From Macadamia tetraphylla (taxonomy: Eukaryota > Streptophyta > Magnoliopsida > Proteales > Proteaceae): a stretch of DNA of 64,000 bases. This document shows, piece by piece, positions 1-9,796 of the stretch. A program made the position numbers and the translations under genes. The stretch lies in the NCBI GenBank assembly GCA_022985045.1, contig CM040966.1, forward strand, positions 43,383,238-43,447,237, given 5' to 3'. Positions within the stretch are counted from its first letter, which is position 1; every line of letters starts with the position of its first letter. Under the pieces are notes generated by a model, which saw nothing but the letters and a program-made list of their open reading frames with translations, had not been told where the DNA came from and searched no databases.

Positions 1-1857
1 TAGCTGTTATAGGTTGAGTAATTATGGAACTAATGTTACCTGCCAAGAACGTATTTTTGGGCACACTAGTGATACGTTTGTGAGTACACAAATCTTTCAT
101 TACCTTTGCATAGGCGGGGATCTGGGATATGGCATCCAAAAGAGGGATGTTCACTTCTATCTTTTTGAAGACTTCTAAAATTTTGTCCATGGAAGCAGTC
201 TTCCTTTTGTTTACCAAACGATTAGGATATGGGACAGGATGAACATAAGGACTGTTAGGGATTTGCCCCTGTTTAGAACAATCATTTTTGGTTTCCTCAA
301 CTAAATCATCTTTAGTTTCAAAAAAATCTTTAGGTTCATTAGATGAACATAGAACAAGAGGTACACTTGTGTCCTCAACTGAAGGAGAGTTAACAGGAGT
401 AATAGATGAGGAAGCTTTAGGAATGCTCTGTTGGTACTCTCTACCACTCCTAAGGGCATAAACAATAATATTACATTGGTTAGAGGGCCCTTGTCGGGTC
501 TGACCTTGTACTATATTCAGTGGTGCATTAGTTGATGTTTGTGAACTAACAGGCTGATGATGCCTAGGGTTAGACTCTGGTTGACTAGGTAAAGTACCCT
601 TCTCCCTCTCACGCATAATTGAGACAACTTGGGTAAGTTCTTTTGTAATATTTTGATGGCTTGTCATGAGGAGGGCCATATTTTTTTCCAAGTCACTTAT
701 TCTACTTGCCTCTCCAGTGTTGGTAAACCCAGGGGGTTGCTGATAAGATGATAGGAGAGGGGCCCTAGGAAAACTAGCCTAAGGTCCGCATTTGACCTAG
801 GAAAAGTATTTTGGAAAAAAGATTGTTGTGCAAAGGGAGGCCTTTGGGGTCCAGGTTGACCTTGATTATGAAAATTGGAAGGCACTGCTTGGTTGCTCTA
901 ATTCCAAGAGAAATTTGGGTGATTTCTCCATCCTGGATTGTAGGTGTTACTATATGGATTATTCTGGTATAAGGAATTAACACTATCATTAGAAGTGCCC
1001 CCAGAGGTGTTGGGGCATTCTTTTATGACATGTCTAGGGGACTGGCACTAAGCACAAATCTTAACCAAATTGATTGATGATGGCTCTCTAGTAACAATAG
1101 CCTCAATCCTCTTGATTAGGCTATCCAAATGGGCTTCCTTCGCTACCATCCCATCCACAAAATATCATTTCCCTCCTATGGTTCTTTCACTCTCTTGGGT
1201 GGATTCCCACTCACGGGTTTTGTCAGCTAAGTCAAGTAAGAATTCCCATGCCTTTCCTTCATCTGTAAAGGATGTGAATCCCTCAGGGCACATAGACTCT
1301 ATCATATGTTTAGTTGGATAATCAATACCCTCATAAATTATTTGACATAAATGCTATAGGTCTAGGCCATGGTGAGGGCATTCTTGGAGTAGATCCTTGA
1401 ATCTCTCCATAAGTTTGGAAAATGACTCACTAGGCTTTTGCCTAAACTGAAGAATATCACTTCTAAGCTTATTGGTCTTGTGAGTTGGGAAAAACTTCTT
1501 AAGGAAGACAATTGTGAACTGTTCCCATGAGGTTATGGAATTTGTGGGTAACCCATACAACCACTTCTTAGCTTGGTCTTTCAATGCAAAAGTGATAAAC
1601 CTAAGCTTAACAGAATCATCAGACAGCTATTGGATCTTAATTAGAATACATACCTCTTCAAATTCCCTTAGAAATAGGTATGCATCCTCAGAGGTCAACC
1701 CATGGAAGTGGGGCAACATAGTGATGTATTGAGATTTGAGTTCAAAATTATTGCCCTGGGCTTGTGGTAGAACTATGCAGGAAGGTTGGGCTGTTCTAGC
1801 AGGGTAGAACCTATCTTTCAAAGATTTAGATGAAGGATTTTGCTGTTGGTCTCCCAT
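1..1857 (-). pseudogene. gag: Athila-1 gag and start of protease (broken)
   Basis: Gag packages the element RNA into cytoplasmic particles. The ATG at 1857 begins with MGDQQQN, the same start as in the other two Athila copies. The capsid-like part covers roughly 1857-1354. A zinc knuckle near 1058-1018 should read CX2CX4HX4C, but the Trp after its first Cys is now a stop (TGG to TAG). A Gln/Asn/Pro-rich linker and a conserved block beginning EKNMALLMTSHQNL follow, then the entry to protease at the window edge. Another stop sits just after GLDL near 1354, also Trp to TAG, and there are frame changes around 700-990. The family is clear; the gene is dead and truncated by the window. Confidence 0.85.
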
Positions 1858-2272
1858 ATTGAAGGGTTTTAAAGAGAGAAAATGTATAGGGTCACTACTT
1901 ATTGGATCTCTTCTTTCTAACCGATTCTTAGTATTACGTACCCACCTAACACTCATGCAACAGAAAACTACCCACAACTAGAGTAAGACAAGCACAAAAG
2001 AATGGATAGTAAAACTTCTCTTTTAATGATTTTTTTGATTTTTTTTAGGAATTTTGGGAGCTTACTGGCAGGGATCCGTGGTTGCTCAGGTCAATCCCTG
2101 AGGTTCTGCTATAGGGTGAAACTTGTCTTTATCATACTGTGAGGCATGGCGACCTCCACCGATACAACTATTAATGTAAGGTGTTCTTCTCAGGAATTCA
2201 ATAAAAGAAAAGGAAAAACAAAACAAAGCACTCCGATTTACCAAAAGAAAGCAAAAAAAACAAGGAACTGTC

Positions 2273-2290
2273 TCCCCGGCAACGGCGTCA
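2273..2290 (-). other. Athila-1 primer-binding site (tRNA-Asp type)
   Basis: Read on the minus strand this is TGACGCCGTTGCCGGGGA, 17 of 18 bases of the tRNA-Asp 3'-end complement used by Athila elements (TGGCGCCGTTGCCGGGGA). It lies 6 bases inside the 5' LTR end at 2297. It primes minus-strand cDNA. Confidence 0.85.
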
Positions 2291-2296
2291 AAAACT

Positions 2297-4181
2297 TGTT
2301 TGAGATTTTAAATGTAACCGCAAGCGTACGGATCGGTGTAGCTACGGGTGAACTCGGGAGAGCAGCCACTTTATTTTTTCTTTTAATAATCGAAGTGAAC
2401 CTATTAATGGTTGTGATCTAATTCTAACTACCGTCCTAAACATATGTATCTAAAATAACGTCCTAACCATTCGTCATCTAAGAATTTAAAGACACAAGCC
2501 ATGCAATTAAAATTAAATAAATAAATAAATGAAAGGAAAAAATGCTGAAATAAAAATAAAATAAAAAAGGGGAGAAAGCTAGAGAGAGACTCACAAGTAA
2601 GTTTCTCTACTTAGCCCGAGGGATGCATCATAATATGAGCTTCCCTACTTGACCAGAGAGTCATTCTTACAAGGGTTACTCTACTTGGCTTTAGGGAAAG
2701 GGAGGCAATTAAAATAAAAAACAATAAAATGATGGTTCTATGGCTAGGAGGGGCAAAGCCAACACATACACCAGCCATGAACCTTGGGGGAAAGGGATAG
2801 CAATAATGTAACGACTGAAATTAAAATCCTAAATTAAGAAAGAAAGGGTAGTCAGAAGAGGGAATGAGAGGGAGAGATGACTATTGAGGGAGCCTACTTA
2901 TATGAACTTCAACCCTTGAACTGAAAACTTGATTGATTTGAGATACTACCAGTACTAAAAACCAGCTCTAGAGTAAACCAAATCTGAAATTTCTAGTACT
3001 AGAGAAAACAAATCTTGATAAAAAAAATTGCTCCACGGCTCGTGGTCTTGTCACCTAGACCTAAGCCTAGAACTATAACTTAAAAAATTACAACTCATTT
3101 GTATAAATCATAAACATAAAAGGGCTGAATAAAAATAAAAGAGTGCTTGCATTAATTGAAATAAAAAAATTCTATTACAAAAGTGATTAAAGAAAAGATA
3201 AAGAAGAACTAAAACTAAAGAGAGAGCAAGAGAAAGAGAGAGCAACTAAAAAAAACTAGAAGAAGAATGAATTAGAGAGGAAGAGGGACAATTTTTTAGA
3301 GTTTTGTGGACTCCCTTTATAGGGAATAGGAGAGAGAGAAGGACGTCCAAGGGTGGATCCCCTTGGACGATTTTGTGGTGAGGTGGAGGAGAGAGAAGAG
3401 AGAAAATGTGTGGAGAGATCTCCCATGATTTTCTTGCCTTTTTTTTCCTATGCCTTTTTTTTTTCCTATTTTTTCTCTTTGGATTTGGACAATATTCTAT
3501 TTTAAATGGGAAATTCCATCCATGCCCTTGTCTTTTCTTTTCTTTTTTTTTCTTCTTTCCTATTTTTTTGTCTTTATTTTCTCTCTTTTCTTCAAACTTG
3601 CGTACAACTATCCTGGCCGACCTCCTTTGAGTGATGAGTAGGAGAAAGAAAATATTATAAAAAAAACCTCAACAAAATAGCAGCTAAGAGGTTCAAACTT
3701 GAGACCTCCTAATAAGGAAGAGATTTTGCACACCACAACTCACCAACTACGCTAGGTAGTTGTTGATACCAAAAATGAATCTTCAATTACTTAAGGATGT
3801 GGTCCATTGAACCTTGTTGGCATTTGGAATATTCCTTATACCCTTGGGACAACTGCAGACGGGCTGGTTCTGCATCTCGGTTCAGTTCTGATCCATTATT
3901 CTTTTTCTTACCCGAAAAGAATAATCACTTGTACGGTTGACCAAACGAATGTGTACTTTTAATTGAACACATCCATCTTGCTCAGAATTTCATCCTCTTC
4001 GTAACCATGAAAAGAAATAGACCTTTTTATGTGTAAAATTGAAGATATAGCGCCCGATAGTCCTTAAGGCCTTAAAAATATAAAACCTGCAAAAAGAGAG
4101 TAAAACCTAAGGTAGCTCCATTCTAAATATGTAAAATACATGTTTTACTACCCTAGATTTCACACATAAATGTGCTCATCA
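2297..4181 (-). repeat. Athila-1 5' LTR
   Basis: On the minus strand it starts TGATGAGCAC and ends ATCTCAAACA (TG...CA). The part from 2297 to about 3280 aligns with the LTRs of Athila-2 and -3. From about 3280 to 4150 the sequence is unrelated except for the terminal block, so this LTR has a different, longer U3 (1885 bp in total against about 1.5 kb). A TATAAAG-like box is readable on the minus strand near 3310-3325. U3 also holds a pyrimidine-rich stretch (3425-3600) that creates artefactual Phe/Leu ORFs, and a tRNA-like SINE candidate. No gene is seen here. Confidence 0.85.
3656..3770 (-). mobile_element. Possible short tRNA-derived SINE or Pol III unit
   Basis: On the minus strand from 3770: an A-box-like TAGCGTAGTTGG fits the consensus TRGCNNAGYNGG exactly. 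After about 43 nt comes a B-box-like AGTTTGAACC (near RGTTCRANNCC). A run of eight T follows about 35 nt later, matching a Pol III terminator. Plant SINEs carry this A/B-box layout. I cannot see a clear target duplication, and an intact tRNA fold is not evident, so a real tRNA gene is unlikely. The 3' boundary is a guess based on the T-run. Confidence 0.45.
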
Positions 4182-5040
4182 GCATGTCTTCCAATATCTA
4201 TATGGTTCATTCTGATTACCCATCAGTCTGTGGATGGAAAGGAGTAACCAGATTCACTTGTCTTCCAAATATGTCTTCCAGTAAACTTTGGATCTCTATC
4301 TGACACAATGCTCACTGGCACTCCATACAAATGGACTATGTTATCCATATATAGTTGGGCTAACTTGTTCTTGGACTAATTTGCTCAGATTAGGATGAAA
4401 TGAGTAGTCTTGGTAAGCCTATCAACTACCACCTAGATGGCATCCATCCCCTTGGGTTTACCGGGTAGCCCTATGACAAAGTCTATGGTGATCCTATCCC
4501 ATGTTCATTCTGGTACGAGAAGTGGCTGTAGAGTACCATATGGTCGATGCCTTTTTGCCTTGACCTTCTAACATACAAGACATTGTGCTACATACAAAGC
4601 TGTAATAGTTTTCATTGCTAGCCACCAATAGCTTTGTTTAAGATCTTTGTACATCTTCATACTTTTGGGATGAAGTGAGTATTCAGAACTGTGTTCCTCC
4701 TTCATAATCTTGTTCTATTTTTCCATGTCATCAGGCACACATAGCCTGTCACAAAATAGTAGTGCCTCGTCATTGGCTATTATGAAGTCAGAGTCATTCA
4801 TTGTCTGCTCTTGAATTTTCAACTTGATTCTTTGTAGCTCTAGATCCAAACTTTGTTTTGTTACCACCTCTTGCCTACTGGATGGATGTACCTATAGGGC
4901 TATTAGGGATATGGTCAACTGCTTAACATCATCTGGTTGATGTTAAAGCTCCAAGGTTGCTCCTTCATATAGAAGGATTTCATCCATCAGTACTGGTTCT
5001 AGTATCAGCTGTGGATTGACAGCTAAGTACCAAAGCGATA
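4182..5040 (-). pseudogene. Tekay-1 integrase core (fragment)
   Basis: Integrase inserts element cDNA into the chromosome. On the minus strand one can still read the first catalytic block (MDFVIGLPG..KGMDAI) near 4490-4425, the second (VSDRDPKF-like) near 4310-4280, and the block with the catalytic Glu (PQTDG*SE*T) near 4240-4195, which contains CAG/CGA-type stops. The reading ends at 4182 inside TIQTLEDM, where the Athila-1 LTR begins. All three acidic positions still seem readable, but stops and frame changes make the protein impossible. Residues are placed by comparison with Tekay-2. Confidence 0.72.
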
Positions 5041-6466
5041 CTGTCTGAGCCTTCCGGCTTGGAGTGTCAGCCACCACATTAGCTTTTCCTGGGTGATACT
5101 GAATGTCACAATCATAGTCCTTCCTGAGTTCAAGCCATCTTCTCTATCTCATATTCAAATCTCTTTGGATAAAGAAGTATTTAAGACTCTTGTGGTCACT
5201 ATATATTTTACACTTCTCCCCATACAGATAATGGCACCAAATCTTCAAGGTAAAGATGACTGCCGTTTGTTCTAAATCATGAGTGGGGTAGTTCTTTTCG
5301 TACTCCTTAAGTTACCTGGATGCATATGCTACTACCTTGCTGTATTGCATGAGAACACAACCCAACCCTAACTTGGATGCATCGGTATAGACTGTCGTCT
5401 CACCTGTACCATTTAGAATGGTCAGTATAGGAGCTGGCACTAACTATTTCTTCAACTCTTGGAAGTTGTTTTCACACTTTTCTGACCACTCAAACTTCAC
5501 ACTCTTCCTGGTCAACTTGGTCATTGGTGTAGAAATCCGAGAAAAATTTTTGATGAAGCGCCGATAGTAGCCTATTAAGCCCAAAAAGCTTCTAATTTCT
5601 GTTACATTCTTGGGTGCCTCCCATTCTACTACAGCCTTCAACTTATCTGGGTCCACTTCAATCCCATTCTCAGACACCACATGTCCTAGGAATCCAACTT
5701 GCTTGAGCCAAAATTCATATTTGCTGAACTTAGCATATAATTGCTGTTCTCTTATCTTTGTAGTACCATTCTTAGGTGTCTTACATGTTCTTCTAACTTC
5801 AAGTAAATCAAGATGTCATCGATGAACACGATGACCCACTTACAAGGATGTCATGAAATACCTGATTCATTAAATCCATGAAAGCAACCGGTGCATTGGT
5901 TAGCTCAAAAGACAGCACTAGGAATTCATAATGACCATATCGGGTCTTAAAAGCTGTATTTGATATATCACTGCTCTTTATCTTGGGCTAGTAGTAATCC
6001 AATCTGAGATCAATCTTTGAAAACACTTTAGCATCTTGCAGTTGATTAAATAGATCATTGATGTGTGACAACGATACCGGTTCTTAATGGTTAACTTGTT
6101 CAGTTCTCGGTAATCAATGCTCATACACAAACTACCATCCTTCTTCTTAACAAATAAGACTAGTGCACCCCAAGGTGAGACACTTGGGCGTATAAATCCC
6201 TTTTTCAACAAATCTTGCAACTGTGTCTACAATTCCTTTAACGTGGCTGGTGCTATTCTATACGGAGCCTTAGACATTGGGGTAGCTCCAGGAATTAGAT
6301 TAATGGGAAACTCTAGCTCTCTCTTAGGCAGTAGCTGGGTTGAATCATCTGGGAAGACATCAGGGAATTCCTTGACTACCTTCAATTCCTCCAGTGATGT
6401 AACCTTTACATCCACATCTAGTACTGATGCAAGGTATCCCTGACATCCATCTTCTAATAATTTCAC
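5040..6466 (-). pseudogene. Tekay-1 reverse transcriptase and RNase H (broken)
   Basis: RT copies element RNA into DNA and RNase H removes the RNA strand. Minus-strand frames show the RT entry (LLKKGFIRPSVSPWG, 6220 downward), the catalytic FIDD box at about 5812-5832 (both Asp present), and the C-terminal RT block (IRSFLGLIGYYRRFIKNFS, around 5600). RNase H follows as VYTDASKLG- and YASRQLK-like readings between about 5440 and 5280. The section 6466-6227 links protease to RT. At least four frame changes and several stops interrupt the reading. The RT box itself is not mutated, unlike in Tekay-2. Confidence 0.8.
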
Positions 6467-6469
6467 CGC

Positions 6470-6870
6470 CTATAAGGCAGAGATAATAGCCTTTCTAGTC
6501 GCTTTGCCCTTTTAGCTTGATATACAAGCTCTTCTCCTTCACCATCCATCATCTTAACTTGTTTCTCGGCACACATCTCATTTGCTAGATGTTCATGCCT
6601 AGAATGACATCAAAATTTTGTATATTGAATTTGATAAGCTAGGCATCCAGCTTCCTTCCATTAATCTCAACCAAACATGGCCCACATACTTCCTTCAACT
6701 GTTCTACCATGCCTATAGGTGTGCTAACAACTAACTTGCATTATAAGTCTTAGATGGCACATCAAGCTTCTTAGCAAATCTTTTAGATATAAATGAGTGC
6801 GATGCTCCAGAGTCAAATAAGACATATGCTAGTATACCTGATATATATAAGACACCTAACATTGCATTGT
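6470..6870 (-). pseudogene. Tekay-1 aspartic protease (broken)
   Basis: The protease cleaves the Gag-Pol polyprotein. On the minus strand around 6835-6790 the active-site string LFDSGASHSFIS is readable, with D-S-G-A intact. Downstream the flap and the LGMNI-like region are broken by stops and shifts. It lies between gag and RT as expected for Ty3/gypsy. The reading is short and damaged, but the active-site block is clear. Confidence 0.72.
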
Positions 6871-6949
6871 ATAGAAGTATAATAAGTTACTCAATTTTAT
6901 CACAAAATCATTTAATTAAAGTGTACCTTCTACTACTTCAGTACTGGCC

Positions 6950-8513
6950 TCAGCCTCCTCAGTTGATAAGGCATACATCCTTCCCTGAGGTTGGTTCCCC
7001 TGGGTCAATGCAGGTCTATAGACAGGGGGCCAATTTGTGGGTGCAGCTGATGGGTAGCGACAATCCTTGGCAAAATGCCTATACGAATGATAATTACAGC
7101 ATCGGTTCTATGATGCCTGAACTAGAACTGGAGCTTTCTGTGCTAATCCTGGTACAATTGGAGGACAAGGGGGGCTTGGAGTCATAGGCACTGTACTAGT
7201 GTTCGGCCAAAGATGTAGTGCCTGGTCCACTAGCTGGTCAGGAAGAATAACCCAGGCTGTTTGTAAGAGGGACCATAAGAGTATGACCCATGAAAACTCT
7301 TGCTCGGGCCACTCGAATCAGCATATAGGTTTGCCCTCTTCCATAGTCCTAGTGTAAGGGATGGCTCTCCCCTCTATTTGTCTTCCATTGCCTTGGATTT
7401 CTACACAATTTGTGTATAATTGATTAAGTCCAATACCTCCAGCACTGCACCAATGGATGTTTGCAACCCCTTCAAGAACTTCTGGGCTTTTTCCTCGGTT
7501 GTCTTCATATTGTGAGGTGAAAACTAAAATAAGCTCTCAAACTGTTGCTAATAATCCAGAACAGTTTACTTCCTTGAGTTAATGCCATAAACTCCACCTC
7601 CTTGCGGTCTCTAAAGCTTCGTGGATAGTAATATGATAAAAAAAATTCCTTGAATTTCCCCCATGTAGGCTCTGGGTGAGTTGCCATCAAAATAGGCTTA
7701 GAAGCTTTCCACCAAGAATCAACTTCATTCTTAAGTTGCAACCCCGCACAGATAAGCTTCTGTGCCTCTCTGCACTCTACAATATCAAATACCTTCTCCG
7801 ATCTATCGATCCGGCTCCAATGGGTCACTACCCACCTTGGTGAAGATAGGTGGCATATACTTCTTAAAGGATTCAACCACCTTTGCCGCAGTGGTAGATG
7901 GTGAGTGATAAGGTGGATAAGCCGGTTAGTACGGGTAAGGTGGAGGCATCCTGAATGGAGGAGTTCCAAATGGTGAAACCGGTGGGGTACCTCTCGGTTG
8001 ATAACCCCTCTAAGGGGCTAACCCAATGAAGGGTCCTATGGAATAACCCACTAGGGGGTTGACCCTGCTAAGTAGGGTTCAGGTATTGTTGCATAGCAGC
8101 CATAAAAGTTTGTTGCTATTGAAGCAACTAGTGCTGAAAGGCCTCTTGCAACTATTGTATAAGTGTCGCAACATCACCTGGAGTGATGCCATGTGGGGGA
8201 CTCGGAAGCTCATTCACAGGTGGGTTACCCTAAACTTTTTCCAGTCAAAGGTCCACTTGTGGTGGTAGATGTGAGGATTACCCCACGGATCGAGTCCATG
8301 GGGATTTGGTGGTTGACCAACGGGTCGGGAACCCCGAGTGGTACCTCGAGCGTTACCACCTGTGAGGGTAGTGGGCCTCGGATCTGGATCTCTCATCCCC
8401 CGTTTAAGGGGAGGTGTATCCATTGGATTTGGGCCTTCTCGCCTCTCTCTTGATATCCTTTGGGGTGGATAAGAAAAGTGTTGTGTGTGCTTTTGCGGGC
8501 CCCGTGCCACCAT
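6950..8513 (-). pseudogene. gag: Tekay-1 gag with damaged zinc knuckle
   Basis: On the minus strand the N-terminal part (8513 to about 8214) is Arg/Pro/Gly-rich, followed by a Gln-rich stretch (about 8190-8060). A capsid-like domain at 7800-7560 contains WWKASKPI and the FKEFFLSYYYPRSFRDRKE block typical of Tekay/Del gag. A zinc knuckle sits near 7095-7050: the first Cys, the His and the last Cys are present, but the second Cys reads Tyr (TGT to TAT), so the finger should not hold zinc. Several frame changes occur between 8060 and 7250. The start at 8513 is the first in-frame Met and may not be the real one, because the upstream boundary with Tat sequence is uncertain. Confidence 0.72.
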
Positions 8514-8618
8514 ATCATTGCTCGAAAATACATGGAGACCTATTTTGCTGGTGTATCAGGTTCATCATAAAGACGGGGTTTGATGATAGCCCAATACAGG
8601 GGATTGGGATCATCCAAA

Positions 8619-8636
8619 GAGGGTGTGGAGTCACCA
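8619..8636 (-). other. Tat-type primer-binding site candidate
   Basis: The minus strand reads TGGTGACTCCACACCCTC just outside the end of the long LTR. Tat/Ogre-group elements often have a TGGCGACTCC-type PBS here; this differs by a G to A-type change in the core and diverges after it. It suggests that Tat 5' internal sequence lies to the left of the LTR. I could not check the tRNA match. Confidence 0.45.
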
Positions 8637-9137
8637 CCTATTATTGGGGGCCTAGGACCTGAGAGTGGGCCCAATTCTTGAGAAAAGGGCCTGAAAGTTG
8701 GTCTAGTCCAGAGATTTAGGGTAAGAGTCAGGTTATAGAATTGGGAAGGTGTTAGGCACCCAATCTACCCGGTTCAACCGGTCTTCCTACTAGATGCTTA
8801 AGAACGAACATTTTCCACAATTATACCTATTCCGCATGCATGACTAAATTATCAAGCATATGTACATTAAATAAAAATAACTATTTATGTATACTAAAAC
8901 AAGGTTAATTAGATATTTACATTATGCTTAAATGAGGAGAGAGATTATACCTGAATTTGACCCCTGTTTTGGGTCAAGAGGGGTGGGCCCCTAATTGATA
9001 CTAACTTTTCTTGTGGATTCTCCTAGCTCCGGGGAAGATGGTTTTGAACTCCAACTTTTGATTTCAGGAGATGCTGATTGTGGTAATCTGTGAATGAAGG
9101 TTTGGCTTAGGATTGGTTACTTTCGGGCTGTTGACAT

Positions 9138-9400
9138 CGGCAGAGCTTCCGCTAGGGATGAGCTACTTTCAAAAAAGTTAGGTTGGTACTTTGGCAGAGC
9201 TTCTGCTAGGAATGAGCAACTTTTGGAAAAGTCAGGTCGGGATTTTGGTAGAGCTCCGCTAGGGTTGGCTACTTCCGAAAAAAGATTCTGGTGGCACTTC
9301 GGCAGAGCTTCCGTTGGGAATGACTATTTTTGAAAACATTCCAGGGGCACTCGGGCAGAGCTTCTGTTGGAAATGGCTATTTTTGGAAAAAAATAAATTG
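9138..9400. repeat. 54-bp tandem repeat, about 5 copies
   Basis: The core CAGAGCTTC-like string recurs at 9141, 9195, 9249 (as TAGAGC), 9303 and 9355, giving spacings of 54, 54, 54 and 52 bases. Each unit is followed by a GCTAGGGATGAG-like and a TTTCGGAAAA-like block. Because 54 is a multiple of 3, the array gives an open frame with an 18-residue period. Confidence 0.85.
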
Positions 9401-9740
9401 ACCTAACAAATGGATTTAAGATCCCCAAAGCCCCAAAGAACACTTTGAAGATCCAAACAGAACTCCAGATCTTAACAAAGATCTCTTTGTAGACCCAAAG
9501 AACCTCAAGAGGGAGGGATTCCTAATTTTTGTAAAAAAAAAGAACACTCAAAGGAGGGAAGCTAAAAACATACTATTTTTGGAAGAAAAATGGATTGAAC
9601 TAAAAACTTGGATAGAAGATCTTCAAAGTCCCAAAGAATACTTTGAAGATCCAACTAAGATTTTGGATCTTGGCGAAGATCGCTCCGAAGACCTGAAGAA
9701 ACTCAAAGGGGGAGGGGAGGAGGAGAGAGGGCAGAACTTC
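9378..9740. repeat. Diverged direct repeat, offset about 196 bp
   Basis: The block from about 9378 (TATTTTTGGAAAAAAATA) recurs from about 9574 (TATTTTTGGAAGAAAAAT). Shared landmarks are CTTTGAAGATCCAA, GATCTT and AGACC..AAGAA..CTCAA. Copies are clearly diverged. The right copy ends next to the Athila-3 insertion. Confidence 0.65.
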
Positions 9741-9791
9741 TCTACAAAAATGCTCTTAAGGAGGCTTTTGTGTGTTTTTTCAAGGAGAGGG

Positions 9792-9796
9792 GGGGT
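9792..9796. repeat. Target-site duplication GGGGT (left) of Athila-3
   Basis: GGGGT precedes the Athila-3 5' LTR and is repeated at 37933-37937 right after its 3' LTR. Five bases is the normal duplication length for Ty3/gypsy integrase. Confidence 0.88.

Larger units (their letters stand above)
1..4181 (-). mobile_element. Athila-1: Ty3/gypsy Athila-like LTR retrotransposon, 5' part only
   Basis: Reading on the minus strand from 4181 down: a 5' LTR (4181-2297), a tRNA-Asp-type PBS (2290-2273), a leader, then gag running into the start of protease at the window edge. RT, integrase and the 3' LTR would lie left of base 1. The gag is closely similar to those of Athila-2 and Athila-3 in this window, but most of the LTR U3 differs. 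The right border is sharp: the LTR ends at 4181 and bases from 4182 continue a Tekay integrase reading, so this element inserted into Tekay-1. The target duplication cannot be checked because the other end is outside the window. Confidence 0.88.
4182..8513 (-). mobile_element. Tekay-1: chromovirus (Tekay/Del) fragment
   Basis: Minus-strand order from right to left is gag (about 8513-6950), protease (about 6860-6470), RT (about 6466-5440), RNase H (about 5440-5000) and the first two thirds of integrase (about 5000-4182). The integrase C-terminus, chromodomain and 3' LTR would lie beyond the inserted Athila-1. No 5' LTR or tRNA-Met PBS is present; the right side meets Tat LTR/leader sequence between about 8514 and 8640. 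Dense stops and indels mark it as one of the oldest pieces here. The lineage follows from close similarity in motif order and wording to Tekay-2 in this window. Confidence 0.82.
8645..9796 (-). repeat. Tat-1 LTR, downstream half (split by Athila-3)
   Basis: This is the left half of one minus-oriented LTR; the other half is 37933-39605, and the two join exactly at the GGGGT duplication. The left end is placed at TGGGGGCC (8645) so that the minus strand ends in CA, next to the PBS-like site; this end could be off by several bases. It contains a 54-bp tandem repeat (9138-9400) and a diverged direct repeat (9378-9740). The ORFs here (9094-9333 and 9579-9818) follow repeat periodicity and are not genes. 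Confidence 0.68.

Noticed and set aside
3406..3641. Overlapping Phe/Leu-rich ORFs resembling membrane proteins
   Set aside because: They are produced by a T-rich, low-complexity tract in the Athila-1 LTR, lack any conserved block and are absent from the other LTRs.
3690..3770. A true tRNA gene
   Set aside because: Only the A- and B-box-like parts fit; acceptor and anticodon stems do not pair convincingly, so a tRNA-derived SINE is more likely.
9094..9333. 79-codon repetitive ORF
   Set aside because: It is explained by the 54-bp tandem array in a non-coding LTR.
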